Shown here: one piece after another, positions 27,343-36,933 of the stretch
Layout: the number at the start of each line of letters is the position of its first letter
How positions within the stretch are numbered: position 1 is the first letter of the stretch
Assembly: GCA_002382085.1 (NCBI GenBank)
Contig: DFZK01000015.1
Coordinates: forward strand, 124,001-188,000
DNA length: 64,000 nt
Direction: 5' to 3'
Source of the DNA: Sulfurospirillum sp. UBA4058
Lineage (GTDB): Bacteria > Campylobacterota > Campylobacteria > Campylobacterales > Sulfurospirillaceae
The notes under the pieces: model-generated
The model's input: only the letters and a program-made list of their open reading frames with translations
Database searches by the model: none
Told to the model about the DNA's origin: nothing
Position numbers and translations under genes: made by a program

Positions 27343-29162
27343 GAATTAAGATAGTTATCGGACTCTTTTTTATCGTTTGGACGGCTTTGCTGGTACGCGT
27401 TTATTACATTAGCATCAAATCTAACGCCTATTATGAAGAGATCGCCAAACAAAATGCCGTTAAAGTCGATGAGTTAGCCCCGCTTCGAGGCGTTATTTTA
27501 GATCGCAATCTCAAACCTCTTTCCGTGAATCGTTTGGGGTTTTCGATCGGTATTAAGCCGCGATTGAGCCTGAAGTCGCAGCGTGGCGTTTTAGATGAAG
27601 AGATAGCGTTTTTGGCTTCTTTGTTGGGCGATTTTAGCGTTAAAGAGATGACGAAAGAGTATTTACGAACCGACTCGGCGTATAACCACGATTACGTCGA
27701 CGTGATTCCGTTTATTCCGTACGATAAGCTGATCCCGCATTTTGCACGCATTGCCCAACATGAAAATCTCAGAATTCAAATCGCTTCCAAGCGTCATTAT
27801 CCCTACGGCAATTTGGCTTCACACGTCATCGGTTACGTCGGACGAGCCAATACTCAAGACGTGGCGGAAGACGCGACCGCAAAGTTGGTAGGATTTTCCG
27901 GAAAAACGGGTATCGAGAAATATTATAATGCCGTATTGCAAGGAGTGAAAGGCGAGAAACGCACCAAAGTAACGGCATTTAACCAAGAGATTGAAGTCGT
28001 GAGTAAAACCTTGCCGACCAGCAACGATTTGGTGTTGAGCCTTGATTTGGAGTTACAACAGTATATTACGACGCTTTTCGGTGACGATAGCGGTGCCGTG
28101 GTCGTGATGAACGCCCAAAACGGTGCGATTTTGGCGGCGGCAAGTTTTCCCGAATACGATCTCAATAAATTCGTTAACGGTATTTCGCAAGAAGAGTGGT
28201 CTTTGCTGGCAAACGATTTGAATCACCCTTTTACCAATAAGCTCGTCAACGGTCTTTATCCTCCCGGTTCTATCGTGAAAATGGGGGTAGGAATGGCGAT
28301 GCTCAATACGGGGATTATTACGCCTTCGACCATGATCGAATCGACCGGAGCGATGGAGCTCGGCGGTCGTATTTTCCGCGACTGGAAAAAAGAGGGACAC
28401 GGTATGATCTCGTACGTCAAAGCGATTCGACAAAGCTGCGACGACTATTTTTACAAAACAAGCCTCAAAGTCGGTATCGATAATATCGCGCCTTTTTTAT
28501 CTAAAATCGGCTTTGCGGCTAAAACGGGCATCGATCTCCCTCGAGAATTTATGGGGACGGTACCGAGCCGCGAATGGAAAAAAGAGCGTTACGGAAAAGG
28601 TTGGTCGCAAGGCGAGACGTTGATTACGTCGATCGGGCAGGGATACTTCTTGGTGACACCCGTACAAATTGCCAAGTATACCGCTTTTCTGGCAACGGGC
28701 AACGGCGTTACGCCGCATTTTTTGCGTAAAGTGAACGATACGACGATCGATTTTCCGGTCGATCCTACAATTGTTAGCGAAAATGAAAAACGCTTTTTAA
28801 AAGTAACGCGCGAAGGTATGTTTGAAGTCGCGAACGTTCAAGGCGGAACAGGCTTGAACCATTTACGCTTAACCGCACCGTTTAAGATAGCCGCCAAAAC
28901 GGGTACGGCGCAAGTCGTAGGTATTTCTCAAACCGAAAAAAAACGAATGCGCGAAGAGGATATGGAGTATTACCAACGTTCTCATGCATGGCTGACGACG
29001 TACGGTCCGTATGAAAATCCGCAATACGTCGTAACCGTTTTGGTTGAACACGGCGGACACGGCGGAAGCGAAGGCGGACCGATCGCTTCTAAGATATACG
29101 ATAAACTCTACGAAATGGGGTATATTACCTTACCGGAAAAGCCAAAAGAGTCTAAAAAGTAG
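27339..29162 (+). CDS. mrdA: Penicillin-binding protein 2 (elongasome transpeptidase)
   Basis: Cross-links peptidoglycan during lateral growth together with RodA. One N-terminal membrane helix, a dimerisation domain (about 45-210 with APLRGVILDRN), and a transpeptidase domain with SxxK (PGSIVKMG), SxN-type RQSCDDYF and KTGTAQ motifs. 607 residues. GTG start overlaps the preceding membrane protein. It closes the rightward run from 19.7 kb and converges with the DJ-1 gene. Confidence 0.93.
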   Translation: MRIKIVIGLFFIVWTALLVRVYYISIKSNAYYEEIAKQNAVKVDELAPLRGVILDRNLKPLSVNRLGFSIGIKPRLSLKSQRGVLDEEIAFLASLLGDFSVKEMTKEYLRTDSAYNHDYVDVIPFIPYDKLIPHFARIAQHENLRIQIASKRHYPYGNLASHVIGYVGRANTQDVAEDATAKLVGFSGKTGIEKYYNAVLQGVKGEKRTKVTAFNQEIEVVSKTLPTSNDLVLSLDLELQQYITTLFGDDSGAVVVMNAQNGAILAAASFPEYDLNKFVNGISQEEWSLLANDLNHPFTNKLVNGLYPPGSIVKMGVGMAMLNTGIITPSTMIESTGAMELGGRIFRDWKKEGHGMISYVKAIRQSCDDYFYKTSLKVGIDNIAPFLSKIGFAAKTGIDLPREFMGTVPSREWKKERYGKGWSQGETLITSIGQGYFLVTPVQIAKYTAFLATGNGVTPHFLRKVNDTTIDFPVDPTIVSENEKRFLKVTREGMFEVANVQGGTGLNHLRLTAPFKIAAKTGTAQVVGISQTEKKRMREEDMEYYQRSHAWLTTYGPYENPQYVVTVLVEHGGHGGSEGGPIASKIYDKLYEMGYITLPEKPKESKK

Positions 29163-29170
29163 CCGGATAG

Positions 29171-29749
29171 TTACAACGCATCGATATCGACGGGGTATTC
29201 GATATTTTCCGCAACCGCGCGTGCCGCTTCCGTGCCGAAAAGTTCTTTTAAAAGATAAAATCCAAGCTCTAATCCGGAACTGACCCCGCCGGCGGTGATA
29301 ATCTTTTCCTCACGCACGATTTTGGAAGCGACGACGTGAACGCCGTATGCGGCAAGTTCGTCAAAGGCTTTAGCATGGGTTGTCGCTTTTTTCCCTTGCA
29401 GCATTTTTGCTTCGGCAAGGAAAAAAGCACCCGTACACACGGAAGCGAGGTAGGAGAGGGTGGGGTATTGTCGATGTAAAAACGCAAGCGTCGGTGCATC
29501 TTTCATCCAGCGTATACGACCTTTTCCTCCGGGGAAAATTAAAATATCAAGTAAGGGTGCCGTTTCGTAGCTTTCGTGAGGAATGATTTTGAGACCGTTA
29601 AAGGCCTCTATGGGCTCTAGGCTCGGAGCAATCAGCAAAACGCGTGTACTGTTTTGGCGAATCTTATTGATATAGCTTAACACTTCAAACGGTGCAACAA
29701 AATCAAGCTCTTCGACCTGAGGAAAAATAACGATACCGATCTGAAGCAT
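29171..29749 (-). CDS. DJ-1/PfpI family protein
   Basis: 192-residue class I glutamine amidotransferase-like fold. The nucleophile elbow Cys stands in SVCTGAFFLAEAK, and the IFPGGKG loop and ITAGGVSSGLEL segment resemble isonitrile hydratase and AraC-associated members rather than PfpI protease. Exact reaction unknown. It starts immediately before the end of ybeY (adjacent, no gap), so it is co-transcribed. Confidence 0.82.
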   Translation of the reverse strand: MLQIGIVIFPQVEELDFVAPFEVLSYINKIRQNSTRVLLIAPSLEPIEAFNGLKIIPHESYETAPLLDILIFPGGKGRIRWMKDAPTLAFLHRQYPTLSYLASVCTGAFFLAEAKMLQGKKATTHAKAFDELAAYGVHVVASKIVREEKIITAGGVSSGLELGFYLLKELFGTEAARAVAENIEYPVDIDAL

Positions 29750-30172
29750 TTAAACCTCTTGCGTACGTACGATCAAGCTTTTAGGAAGCTCATAACGAAA
29801 AATCCATTCCTCCTCTTTTTTGCGCATCTCTCCGTTATCCGTTTCATGATCGAATCCCAAAAGATGCAACAAGCCGTGAATGAACAAAAGCGCGATCTCT
29901 TCTTCCCTTCCGTGCCCGAGCTCCGAAGCTTTTTGGAAGGCAAGCTCGTGGTTAATCACGATAGAGCCAAGCGGCGCATGCGGAAAATCGTCGATCGGAA
30001 AGCTTAAGACGTCGGTGGTTTTATCGACGTTGCGATGCTCGAGATTGAGCGTATGCATCCTTTTAGCATCGACAATGACCAACTCGACCTCTTTGTCGGT
30101 ATGTTCGGTACAAATGCGTTCCAATAAGGCTTCGGGGAGGGCAATTGCCTCGTCGTTATCGATCGTTAACAT
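29750..30172 (-). CDS. ybeY: Endoribonuclease YbeY
   Basis: Zinc-dependent RNase for 16S rRNA 3' maturation and ribosome quality control. The metal site HGLLHLLGFDHE and the NLEHRNVDKTTDVLSFP motif are both present in 140 residues. ATG at 30172 is chosen because AAAGGA precedes it; the frame is open upstream to 30232. Confidence 0.93.
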   Translation of the reverse strand: MLTIDNDEAIALPEALLERICTEHTDKEVELVIVDAKRMHTLNLEHRNVDKTTDVLSFPIDDFPHAPLGSIVINHELAFQKASELGHGREEEIALLFIHGLLHLLGFDHETDNGEMRKKEEEWIFRYELPKSLIVRTQEV

Positions 30173-30182
30173 CAAAAATCCT

Positions 30183-31193
30183 TTAAAAGAGGGTCGGTTG
30201 TTGGGTAATCGACGTTGTATAAAACGGCTCAAAAGCTTCTTTGTCGCCCAAAATCAAAGCGTATGAAAAACGTATACGGGTGAATGCTTCTTTCAGTTCG
30301 GCATAAGCGGCAAAACGTAGCGTCTTAAACGTGTCGGTCGGCGGCATAAAATCAGTTGTTTCAGGCAGACAGAGCACGGTCGTCGAAGGATCGACGCGAT
30401 GGGCAAGGTATGCAAGATGCTTAGGTAAAAGCGATACGTCGGGCTCAAAAATCAAAGCGCGATCGCTCATACCGAACTCTTTTTTCATCAGTGAGGACGT
30501 GATAAATTGCGGGTAAAAATGGTCGCAAAACGTGAGTTGCTCCAAGGCGTACGCTAAAGAGTTCTCATCGCAAAAAAAGAGCAAGGATAAACACTCTTCG
30601 ACGTAATGTTCGGGTATTTTTTGCTCGTTGAAATAGCGCTCGCGATACTCAAAAGAGCTTAAAAAAATACCTTTAGAACGAATCGGCATTAAAGACGAGA
30701 GTGCGGTTGGAACACGTAGGACGTCGGGTGCGATTTTAGAGGCGAGAAGATCGTCGCTCAGATAAAAGGCGTCGTCCTCTTTGGCTTGCAAGATCGCCTT
30801 TGCGATGAAGACGAGATCGCCTTTGAGTCGTTTTAACTGTTTTGGCGTATGCAAGTGCTCGAACAAGGAGGCCTGGATCGGTGAAAACAGAAACAGACGC
30901 AGATGCTTTTCGTTGATGAGGTAGCGAAGCAAACGTACCAGCGTCGTTTCGATACTATCGACTTCTATCCATGCGCATTCGGTATCTTCGTTAACGTAAG
31001 GAAGCGTGCTAACCAGCGCGTAAGCACCTTTATCGATAGCGGCGTGAAGCGTTTGTCTGGAAGCTTGAGTATCGATAAAAAGATCGCCCGACATCAGGCG
31101 TGAAAGCTCGAATTGAATCGTAGCGAAAGCATCGACGGGAGGTTCGGTATGAAGCCTACCGTCGATGATACGGACGAAATTTTCTATTTTCAT
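30183..31193 (-). CDS. Unrecognised protein with Mur ligase N-terminal-like domain
   Basis: The first ~95 residues (ENFVRIIDGRL...MSGDLFIDTQ...AIDKGAYALVST) resemble the substrate-binding domain of MurE/MurF. The remaining ~240 residues contain no P-loop GTNGKT and no clear family match, so it should not be an active Mur ligase. A scaffold or divergent regulator in wall synthesis is possible but unproven. 336 residues; starts inside the metG stop (4-bp overlap), ends 10 bp before ybeY. Confidence 0.6.
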   Translation of the reverse strand: MKIENFVRIIDGRLHTEPPVDAFATIQFELSRLMSGDLFIDTQASRQTLHAAIDKGAYALVSTLPYVNEDTECAWIEVDSIETTLVRLLRYLINEKHLRLFLFSPIQASLFEHLHTPKQLKRLKGDLVFIAKAILQAKEDDAFYLSDDLLASKIAPDVLRVPTALSSLMPIRSKGIFLSSFEYRERYFNEQKIPEHYVEECLSLLFFCDENSLAYALEQLTFCDHFYPQFITSSLMKKEFGMSDRALIFEPDVSLLPKHLAYLAHRVDPSTTVLCLPETTDFMPPTDTFKTLRFAAYAELKEAFTRIRFSYALILGDKEAFEPFYTTSITQQPTLF

Positions 31194-33127
31194 CCAACGG
31201 ATGCGCCGTTTGCGCGCGGTTTTTCGGGGCGAATCAGGCAAAGTCCCTCTTTGTCTTTAGCTGCTAAAAGCATTCCTTGGCTGAGCAAGCCTTTGATCGT
31301 TGCCGGTTTGAGATTCGCAACGACGCACACTTGCGTGTCGATGAGCGATTCGGGTGCATAATATTCTCGAATACCCGCAACGATTTGGCGCGGTTCGTTC
31401 TCTCCGACGTCGACTTTGAGTTTTAAGAGGCGATCGCTGCCTTCTAAAATGCTAGCTTCCAAGATTGTACCGATTTTGAGAGAGGTTTCAAAAAACTGAT
31501 CGATCGTGATAATGGATTCGGCTTGATGCTCTTTTTTAGCATTTTTTACCGGTGTCGGTGTTGCTTCGAGGGCAGGCGGCGTAGGTTGAAGCATCAACGC
31601 TTCTTCGATACGCGGGAATAAAGGCGGTACTTTTTCAATGGTAAACGTGTCCAAAAGATCTTTGCGAAGAACAAAACGGTCGTATGAAGCCGTCGTAATC
31701 TCAAAACCGAGCGCACGAGCTATCGTCGTCGTTGTTTTCGGCATGATCGGATGCAATAAAATGCTCACGCGCGCCAAAATGTTGGATACCAATGCAACGA
31801 GTGCCAACGCTTGGTCGATTTTTCCTTCTTTGATTTTAACCCACGGTTCGTGAAGCGTAATGGCTTGGTTCGCGATACTAAGGGCTTTCCAAAGCTCTTC
31901 CAAGTAGCGGTTGGTTTGCATCTCTTGCAAATAGGCTTCAACGTTGTTTAAAATCTCGTCAACCGCTTTGAGCTCTGCCGTATGAAAGGTTTCGACGTTT
32001 TGAGAGGTGATGACGCCTTCGCTGTATTTTCCGCTCATACCGATAATACGGTTTAAGAGATTGCCCAGTTCGTTTCCGAGGTCGGAATTGATACGGTCCA
32101 TTAAAGCTTTTTGACTAAAATCGCCGTCTTGACCGAAGGGCACTTCGCGAAGCATGAAGTAGCGAAAGTTTTCCAATCCGTATGCGTCGGCGACCTCTTT
32201 AGGATTGACGACGTTACCCTTGCTTTTGCTCATCTTTTCGCCGTTTCTGGTCCACCAACCGTGTGCCGCGACATGTTTGGGTAAAGCAAGCCCTAAACTC
32301 ATTAAAAATGCCGGCCAATAGATCGCATGAAAGCGCAAAATATCTTTTCCGACCAACTGAACGGTTGCAGGCCAAAAATGCATATTCTTCTCGTCGTTGC
32401 CGTATCCTAAGGCGGTGACGTAGTTTAGCAGTGCGTCGAGCCAGACGTACATGACGTGTTTAGAATCGTTCATGGAAGAGGGGAGTTTGATACCCCAATC
32501 AAAACTGGTACGCGTGATGGAAAGATCGCGTAAGCCTTGTTTCACGAAGCTAATAACTTCGTTTTTCTTACCTTTGGGAAGGACGCATTTCTCATCGTTG
32601 TTGTACCATTTGATGAGGTCTTCTTGGTATTTGGAGAGTTTGAAAAAGTAGCTCTCTTCTTTAACGAGGCGCGTCAGTTTTCCGCAGTCGGGACATTTAT
32701 CTTCGTCCACGAGTTGCGTATCGGTAAAAAACGTTTCGCAACTGACGCAGTAGTGACCTTCGTATTCGCCTTTATAAATGTCGCCGTTTGCAAACATGAC
32801 TTCAAAGGCTTTTTGAACGCCCGCTTTGTGCTCGGCGTCGGTCGTGCGGATAAATTTGTCGTAGCTGATCTCAAACTCATCCCATAAAGCTCGGAATTTT
32901 CCGCTGATTTCGTCGGCATAGGCTTGAGGCGTTTTGTTTCGCGCCTTGGCGGCTTCTTCGATTTTTTGACCGTGTTCGTCGGTTCCGGTTAAAAAGAACG
33001 TTTCATAGCCTCTCAAACGGTAATAACGTGCCATCGTATCGGCGATAATCGTCGTGTATGCATGTCCGATATGCGGTACGTCGTTAACGTAGTAAATGGG
33101 GGTGGTAATGTAGGCTTTTTGGGACAT
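31190..33127 (-). CDS. metG: Methionyl-tRNA synthetase
   Basis: Charges initiator and elongator tRNA-Met. HIGH motif (VPHIGHAYTT), a zinc-binding insertion (CVSCETFF...CPDCG), KMSKS (GEKMSKSKGNVV), an anticodon domain and a C-terminal EMAP-type tRNA-binding domain (about 545-645). 645 residues. The ~140 bp upstream of it contain a strong hairpin (separate entry). Confidence 0.95.
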   Translation of the reverse strand: MSQKAYITTPIYYVNDVPHIGHAYTTIIADTMARYYRLRGYETFFLTGTDEHGQKIEEAAKARNKTPQAYADEISGKFRALWDEFEISYDKFIRTTDAEHKAGVQKAFEVMFANGDIYKGEYEGHYCVSCETFFTDTQLVDEDKCPDCGKLTRLVKEESYFFKLSKYQEDLIKWYNNDEKCVLPKGKKNEVISFVKQGLRDLSITRTSFDWGIKLPSSMNDSKHVMYVWLDALLNYVTALGYGNDEKNMHFWPATVQLVGKDILRFHAIYWPAFLMSLGLALPKHVAAHGWWTRNGEKMSKSKGNVVNPKEVADAYGLENFRYFMLREVPFGQDGDFSQKALMDRINSDLGNELGNLLNRIIGMSGKYSEGVITSQNVETFHTAELKAVDEILNNVEAYLQEMQTNRYLEELWKALSIANQAITLHEPWVKIKEGKIDQALALVALVSNILARVSILLHPIMPKTTTTIARALGFEITTASYDRFVLRKDLLDTFTIEKVPPLFPRIEEALMLQPTPPALEATPTPVKNAKKEHQAESIITIDQFFETSLKIGTILEASILEGSDRLLKLKVDVGENEPRQIVAGIREYYAPESLIDTQVCVVANLKPATIKGLLSQGMLLAAKDKEGLCLIRPEKPRANGASVG

Positions 33128-33235
33128 CGTTTTTCCTAGTTAAAAATTAATTAGCATTTTACAAAAAATAGTTTGCAAAACTTAGAACACCAAAGGTGCG
33201 CGGGCATTCCGTTCAGGATTGCCTCGTGTTAACGT

Positions 33236-33262
33236 CGTCTTAAAAGCGTTGCTTTCAAGACG
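33236..33262 (-). promoter_or_regulatory. Strong hairpin upstream of metG
   Basis: CGTCTTaAAAGC - GTT - GCTTTcAAGACG forms a 12-position stem with one mismatch and a 3-nt loop. It stands about 110 bp before metG and just after the 65-residue gene. No U-tract follows on either strand, so it may be a processing or attenuation element rather than a simple terminator. Confidence 0.5.
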
Positions 33263-33271
33263 TAATAGGGA

Positions 33272-33469
33272 TTAAAATTCAAATCCGCCGCCTTGACCTT
33301 TGGACATACTCTCATAAACCGCCTTGACGTAGGCTTTACGGGTTTCGCATTCGAACATTTTGTCGCAGTCGCTACATGTCAAAACGTTTTGGGCTTTTTG
33401 ACATGTTTGAAGTTCGTTCTTTTTCTCTTGAAGCGTTTGCTCGAAAATATCGCTCACGTCACTTTGCAT
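33272..33469 (-). CDS. Small conserved cysteine protein of unknown function
   Basis: 65 residues, acidic and helical at the N terminus, with Cys at 23, 31, 34 and 41 (CQKAQNVLTCSDCDKMFEC), which could bind a metal ion. Glycine-rich end (KGQGGGFEF). I do not recognise it, but it lies at the corresponding place between fbp and metG in Campylobacter as I recall. It overlaps the fbp 3' end by 11 bp. Confidence 0.65.
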   Translation of the reverse strand: MQSDVSDIFEQTLQEKKNELQTCQKAQNVLTCSDCDKMFECETRKAYVKAVYESMSKGQGGGFEF

Positions 33470-34298
33470 AGCACTGCTTAACGCGTTCTATTTCCGTTTG
33501 CGAGCCGAAGAAACACGGCGTCGTATCGTGCGGATGCGAAGGCGTGAGGTCTAACAGACGCGTTTTTCCGTTGATTGCCGCACCGCCGGCTTTCTCGTAG
33601 ACGAAAGCGAACGGAAATACTTCGAAAATCATGCGAAGTTTGCCTTTAGGCACGTCGCTGGTAGCGGGATAGGAGAACAATCCGCCGCCTTTGAGCAAGA
33701 TTTGGTGCAAGTCGGGCACCATACCGCCGGAGTAGCGTAAGCGATAGCCGTCCGCGAAAATAGCGTCGATCATGGCTTTATGACGGGGCTCCCATCCCAT
33801 TTGGGTCGCACCCGGAGCGTTGAGTTTGCCTTTAACGCCTAGCGTGATCTCTTTAATAAAAACGAACTCGCCTTTTTGGTTTAAACGGTAAAGCGTAACG
33901 TTCTCTTGCGCAATGACCAATTCGACGCGCGGTCCGTACACGACGTAAACCGCCGCTTTGAGGTTTGCGCCCGCAAAACCGCCTTCGTAAATACCGAAAA
34001 TAGAGCCTACGCTCAAATTGACGTCGATGAGGCTTGAACCGTCAAGCGGATCGTATCCGATGCTGTAAATGCCCTCTACATGTAAAGGGGTTTTTCCCTC
34101 TTTCTCTTCGCTCACGATCTCTTTGATGCAAGCGACTTTTGCGAACTCTTCTTCGATGATCAGGTCGCTTTTAATGTCCAGTTTCAACTGCGTATCGCCC
34201 GTTGAATTGATATTTTCGGAGTATCCCGTATCGTCAAATGCGATGGCATCTTTGATGCGTGCGGCGGAGCGTTTAATCGCCTCGTAAATTTCAGTCAT
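33459..34298 (-). CDS. fbp: Fructose-1,6-bisphosphatase, class I
   Basis: Gluconeogenic enzyme, consistent with growth on lactate and other organic acids. SEEKEG and YDPLDGSSLIDVNLSVGSIFGIY carry the metal and phosphate ligands; GGMVPDLHQILLKGGGLFSYPA follows. 279 residues, shorter than the ~330 of enteric enzymes. ATG at 34298 begins at the family N terminus. 1 bp after mobB. Confidence 0.9.
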   Translation of the reverse strand: MTEIYEAIKRSAARIKDAIAFDDTGYSENINSTGDTQLKLDIKSDLIIEEEFAKVACIKEIVSEEKEGKTPLHVEGIYSIGYDPLDGSSLIDVNLSVGSIFGIYEGGFAGANLKAAVYVVYGPRVELVIAQENVTLYRLNQKGEFVFIKEITLGVKGKLNAPGATQMGWEPRHKAMIDAIFADGYRLRYSGGMVPDLHQILLKGGGLFSYPATSDVPKGKLRMIFEVFPFAFVYEKAGGAAINGKTRLLDLTPSHPHDTTPCFFGSQTEIERVKQCYAK

Positions 34299-34299
34299 G

Positions 34300-34797
34300 T
34301 TATCGTACCTTTTTAGCGTTTTGCATAATCCAAGCAACGACTTGCTCGGGGTTGTTTAAATCCAATATCGCGATCGTCGAGGGAAGCGTATAATCGTTGA
34401 GGTTGACGGTTTGATCGACGGCGATAGCGTCGGAACAGTCGAAATAACTTTCGTCGAGTTTGTTTCTAAAAACGGCAATGCGCGGAAGCGGAAGCGTTTT
34501 CAGCCCTTCCACGAGTAAAAAATCAAAATTGCCGAGCATTGCGATAATGTCGTCTATGGTTTTATGACGTTTTGAAAAAAACGTCGTGCGCGTCGGAGAA
34601 GTGACGACGACTTCGGCTCCCGTTTGCGAAAATTTCCAACTGTCTTTGCCTTCGACGTCAAAATGTGCTTTGTCGCTGGGGTCGTTTTTAATGATGGCCA
34701 ACGTGTAGTCGCGTTTTAAAAGTGCCGCCACTTTTAAAATGAGCGTTGTTTTCCCGCTATCGGAGGGTCCTGTAAATGCCACGGCTAAGGATTTCAT
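34300..34797 (-). CDS. mobB: Molybdopterin-guanine dinucleotide biosynthesis protein MobB
   Basis: P-loop GTP-binding helper of Mo-bisMGD synthesis: TGPSDSGKTTLI near the N terminus, AIIKNDPSDKAHFDVEGKDS and LLVEGLKTLPLPRIAVFR. 165 residues. Mo-bisMGD is needed for respiratory reductases such as those expected in this organism. Operon with fbp and the small cysteine protein. Confidence 0.88.
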   Translation of the reverse strand: MKSLAVAFTGPSDSGKTTLILKVAALLKRDYTLAIIKNDPSDKAHFDVEGKDSWKFSQTGAEVVVTSPTRTTFFSKRHKTIDDIIAMLGNFDFLLVEGLKTLPLPRIAVFRNKLDESYFDCSDAIAVDQTVNLNDYTLPSTIAILDLNNPEQVVAWIMQNAKKVR

Positions 34798-34874
34798 TTT
34801 TTCCTGCTTTTTATGTTATGATGACTTTTTAAAAAAACGTTTTATTATATCAAATAAAAATTGAGTCTAAATTG

Positions 34875-35363
34875 ATGAAGCACAGAGTTTACGGTTTTAT
34901 AGGCATCGCCTTAGTCGGTTTTTCGATGTTCGGCTGTGCGTCCAAGCTTGTGGACGCGGAAAATGAAAAGGTTCTCGATTACAGTATGACCAACTCGAAA
35001 AAGTTGGAGATCGTCAATTCCGCAACCTCCAAGACGTTCGTGACGGTGACGTATTTGAACCCGCTGACGCACGAAGACGTGAGCCAAGAGAGCGAAAAAT
35101 TTATCGTCGGAACCTATCTGGCGACCGGAGAAGGTCCGAGTTCCCCGATTCAACTTCAAAATTTTAAAATTAACGGACAAAATGCGCTTTCCGTAACGCC
35201 GATAGAGCAAGGCAATCTTTTGTTAAAACTCGTACCTTCGTCCAACGGGTGGACGAAGTACGTCTTAGTCGAAGCTCCAAAAACCGAAACGATCAAAATG
35301 GAGATTAGTTTCGAAAACGATCGGTCACAGAAGGTATCAGCAACGTTTCAAAAAGATTTTTAA
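34875..35363 (+). CDS. Putative lipoprotein of unknown function
   Basis: 162 residues with lipoprotein signal (GIALVGFSMFGC) and a beta-rich body without a family I recognise. The ATG at 34875 is preferred over a TTG three bases earlier. Divergent from mobB across a 77-bp AT-rich promoter region; its last 59 bp overlap the slt 3' end in antisense. A lipoprotein stands at this place in C. jejuni too, as I recall. Confidence 0.7.
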   Translation: MKHRVYGFIGIALVGFSMFGCASKLVDAENEKVLDYSMTNSKKLEIVNSATSKTFVTVTYLNPLTHEDVSQESEKFIVGTYLATGEGPSSPIQLQNFKINGQNALSVTPIEQGNLLLKLVPSSNGWTKYVLVEAPKTETIKMEISFENDRSQKVSATFQKDF

Positions 35364-36933
35364 TCGAAACGCTCTCGCCTAAAAGCTCGCGGTAAACGAC
35401 ATAGTTCGCGAGCACTTTTTTGCCGTATTCGCGACTCTCTTCGTTTTGCATCGTCTCCAAACTCCAAAAAGGCTCATATGCCCCTTCTTTAAACGCGCCG
35501 CCAAGTAAATGACGTTTCGTAAAACCGATACCGCCGTTGTAGGCATATGCGACAAAAAGCGGATGGTAAAGGCTCTTTTCCAAGAAATTGAGGTGAATGT
35601 TGCCGAACCAATAGGCGATATGCGGATGAAACATCGCCTTAATATCAAAATCGTCTATCTTCTCTTTCGCGGCAATATCGCGTGCGACAAAAGGCATAAA
35701 CTGCATCATGCCAAGTGCGTACGAAGTTGAAACCACCGAGGGAATAAAACGGCTCTCTTGTCGGGCGATCGCTAACATCAACGCTTGGCGATGCGTCGAA
35801 TAGTTTGCGATCTCCTCGGGATAGGGAATCGGATAGTAATTTTTAGCGTAATGCGTCACGCGTTCCATCAAATAAACGTAATGCGGCAAGGTATCGGCGT
35901 AACGAAAGCTTTGCGCTAGGGTTTGCACCTCTTCGTTTTTCATGCTATAAACGCGGTTCATCACGCGCGGCCACGCAAAAGGATCGCTGATCTGAAAGCT
36001 CGGATGCGAACCTTCAAAAACGGGCGAGACGATTTCGGGGAAGGGAAGTTCCAACGCTTCGCGCGCGTAAAGCGAATAGATATTGACGTCGCGGCTTTGA
36101 GCAAGACGTTGCAATACGTTGGCGTTTTTGGATGCAAGGTATTGCCAAAAAAGTGCTTTGTCTTTTTCTTCTTGTTTGGATGCACTCTCGATACTTTGTT
36201 CAAAAAAGAGCATGGCTTGATCGACGTGAGCGTATTTGAGTGCGTTGAGCCCTAAATAAAAGAGCGTTTTAGACTTTACATGTAAAGAAGGTTTGAAACG
36301 CAGTAGCGACTGTTGGAGCGTTTCGAGTTTGTCGTTTTGCACCACGCTCATCGCAAAAGCGTTAAATTTCGGATTGTTCGAAAGCGTGCTAAGATACGCC
36401 GAGTCTAGCGACGTTTGGTCGAAAATACCGTCTTTATACGCCGAAATACTGCCGTTGAAAAGCGTCAAAAAAAGGTCGGGATGTTGGAGTGCTTCGGTAT
36501 AAACGTCAGGGCTTTGCATCAGTTTGACGATAGGAATCAAGGTGCTTTTTGCCGAGAGTTTGGAAGCGATGATCGGCAATTGCGTTTTAGGCACGGCACT
36601 GATTTTGTTGAGCGTGATGCCGATGTTAAAGCATTCGTTATCCTCTTTTAAAAGTGCGTTGACGTCCAAATCCACGCATTTGGAGATTTTCTTATACGCC
36701 GGATTATCCATCTTTTTGGCAAAGAGATGAAAAAAACGCATGTTCATCGTATGCACCATGCCAAAAAGTGCTTTGGCTTCTTGCGGCGTCGTTTCGGGGC
36801 GTTGCAGGTATTCGTAGATGTAAAAATCTTTTGCGAGACTTCGAGGCTTATCTTGAAAAAAGGCCAACGTAACGGGATCGCTTGCCAAAAGCGGCAAGCA
36901 AAAGCAAAGGCTTAATACGAATCTATAAAGCAT
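35305..36933 (-). CDS. slt: Soluble lytic murein transglycosylase
   Basis: Signal peptide (RFVLSLCFCLPLLA), an alpha-superhelical region (about 25-390) and a C-terminal SLT domain with catalytic Glu in LAIARQESRF, then STSYALGMMQFMP and AYNGG. 542 residues, a typical Slt70-like layout. ATG at 36933 gives the clean signal; it overlaps the yggT stop. A 14-bp form of the iterated palindrome (CTTTACATGTAAAG) lies at 36274-36287. Confidence 0.9.
   Translation of the reverse strand: MLYRFVLSLCFCLPLLASDPVTLAFFQDKPRSLAKDFYIYEYLQRPETTPQEAKALFGMVHTMNMRFFHLFAKKMDNPAYKKISKCVDLDVNALLKEDNECFNIGITLNKISAVPKTQLPIIASKLSAKSTLIPIVKLMQSPDVYTEALQHPDLFLTLFNGSISAYKDGIFDQTSLDSAYLSTLSNNPKFNAFAMSVVQNDKLETLQQSLLRFKPSLHVKSKTLFYLGLNALKYAHVDQAMLFFEQSIESASKQEEKDKALFWQYLASKNANVLQRLAQSRDVNIYSLYAREALELPFPEIVSPVFEGSHPSFQISDPFAWPRVMNRVYSMKNEEVQTLAQSFRYADTLPHYVYLMERVTHYAKNYYPIPYPEEIANYSTHRQALMLAIARQESRFIPSVVSTSYALGMMQFMPFVARDIAAKEKIDDFDIKAMFHPHIAYWFGNIHLNFLEKSLYHPLFVAYAYNGGIGFTKRHLLGGAFKEGAYEPFWSLETMQNEESREYGKKVLANYVVYRELLGESVSIKNLFETLLIPSVTDRFRN

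Noticed and set aside
33181..33235. Possible tRNA in the metG leader
   Set aside because: No TpsiC-like arm or acceptor stem could be drawn; only small hairpins.
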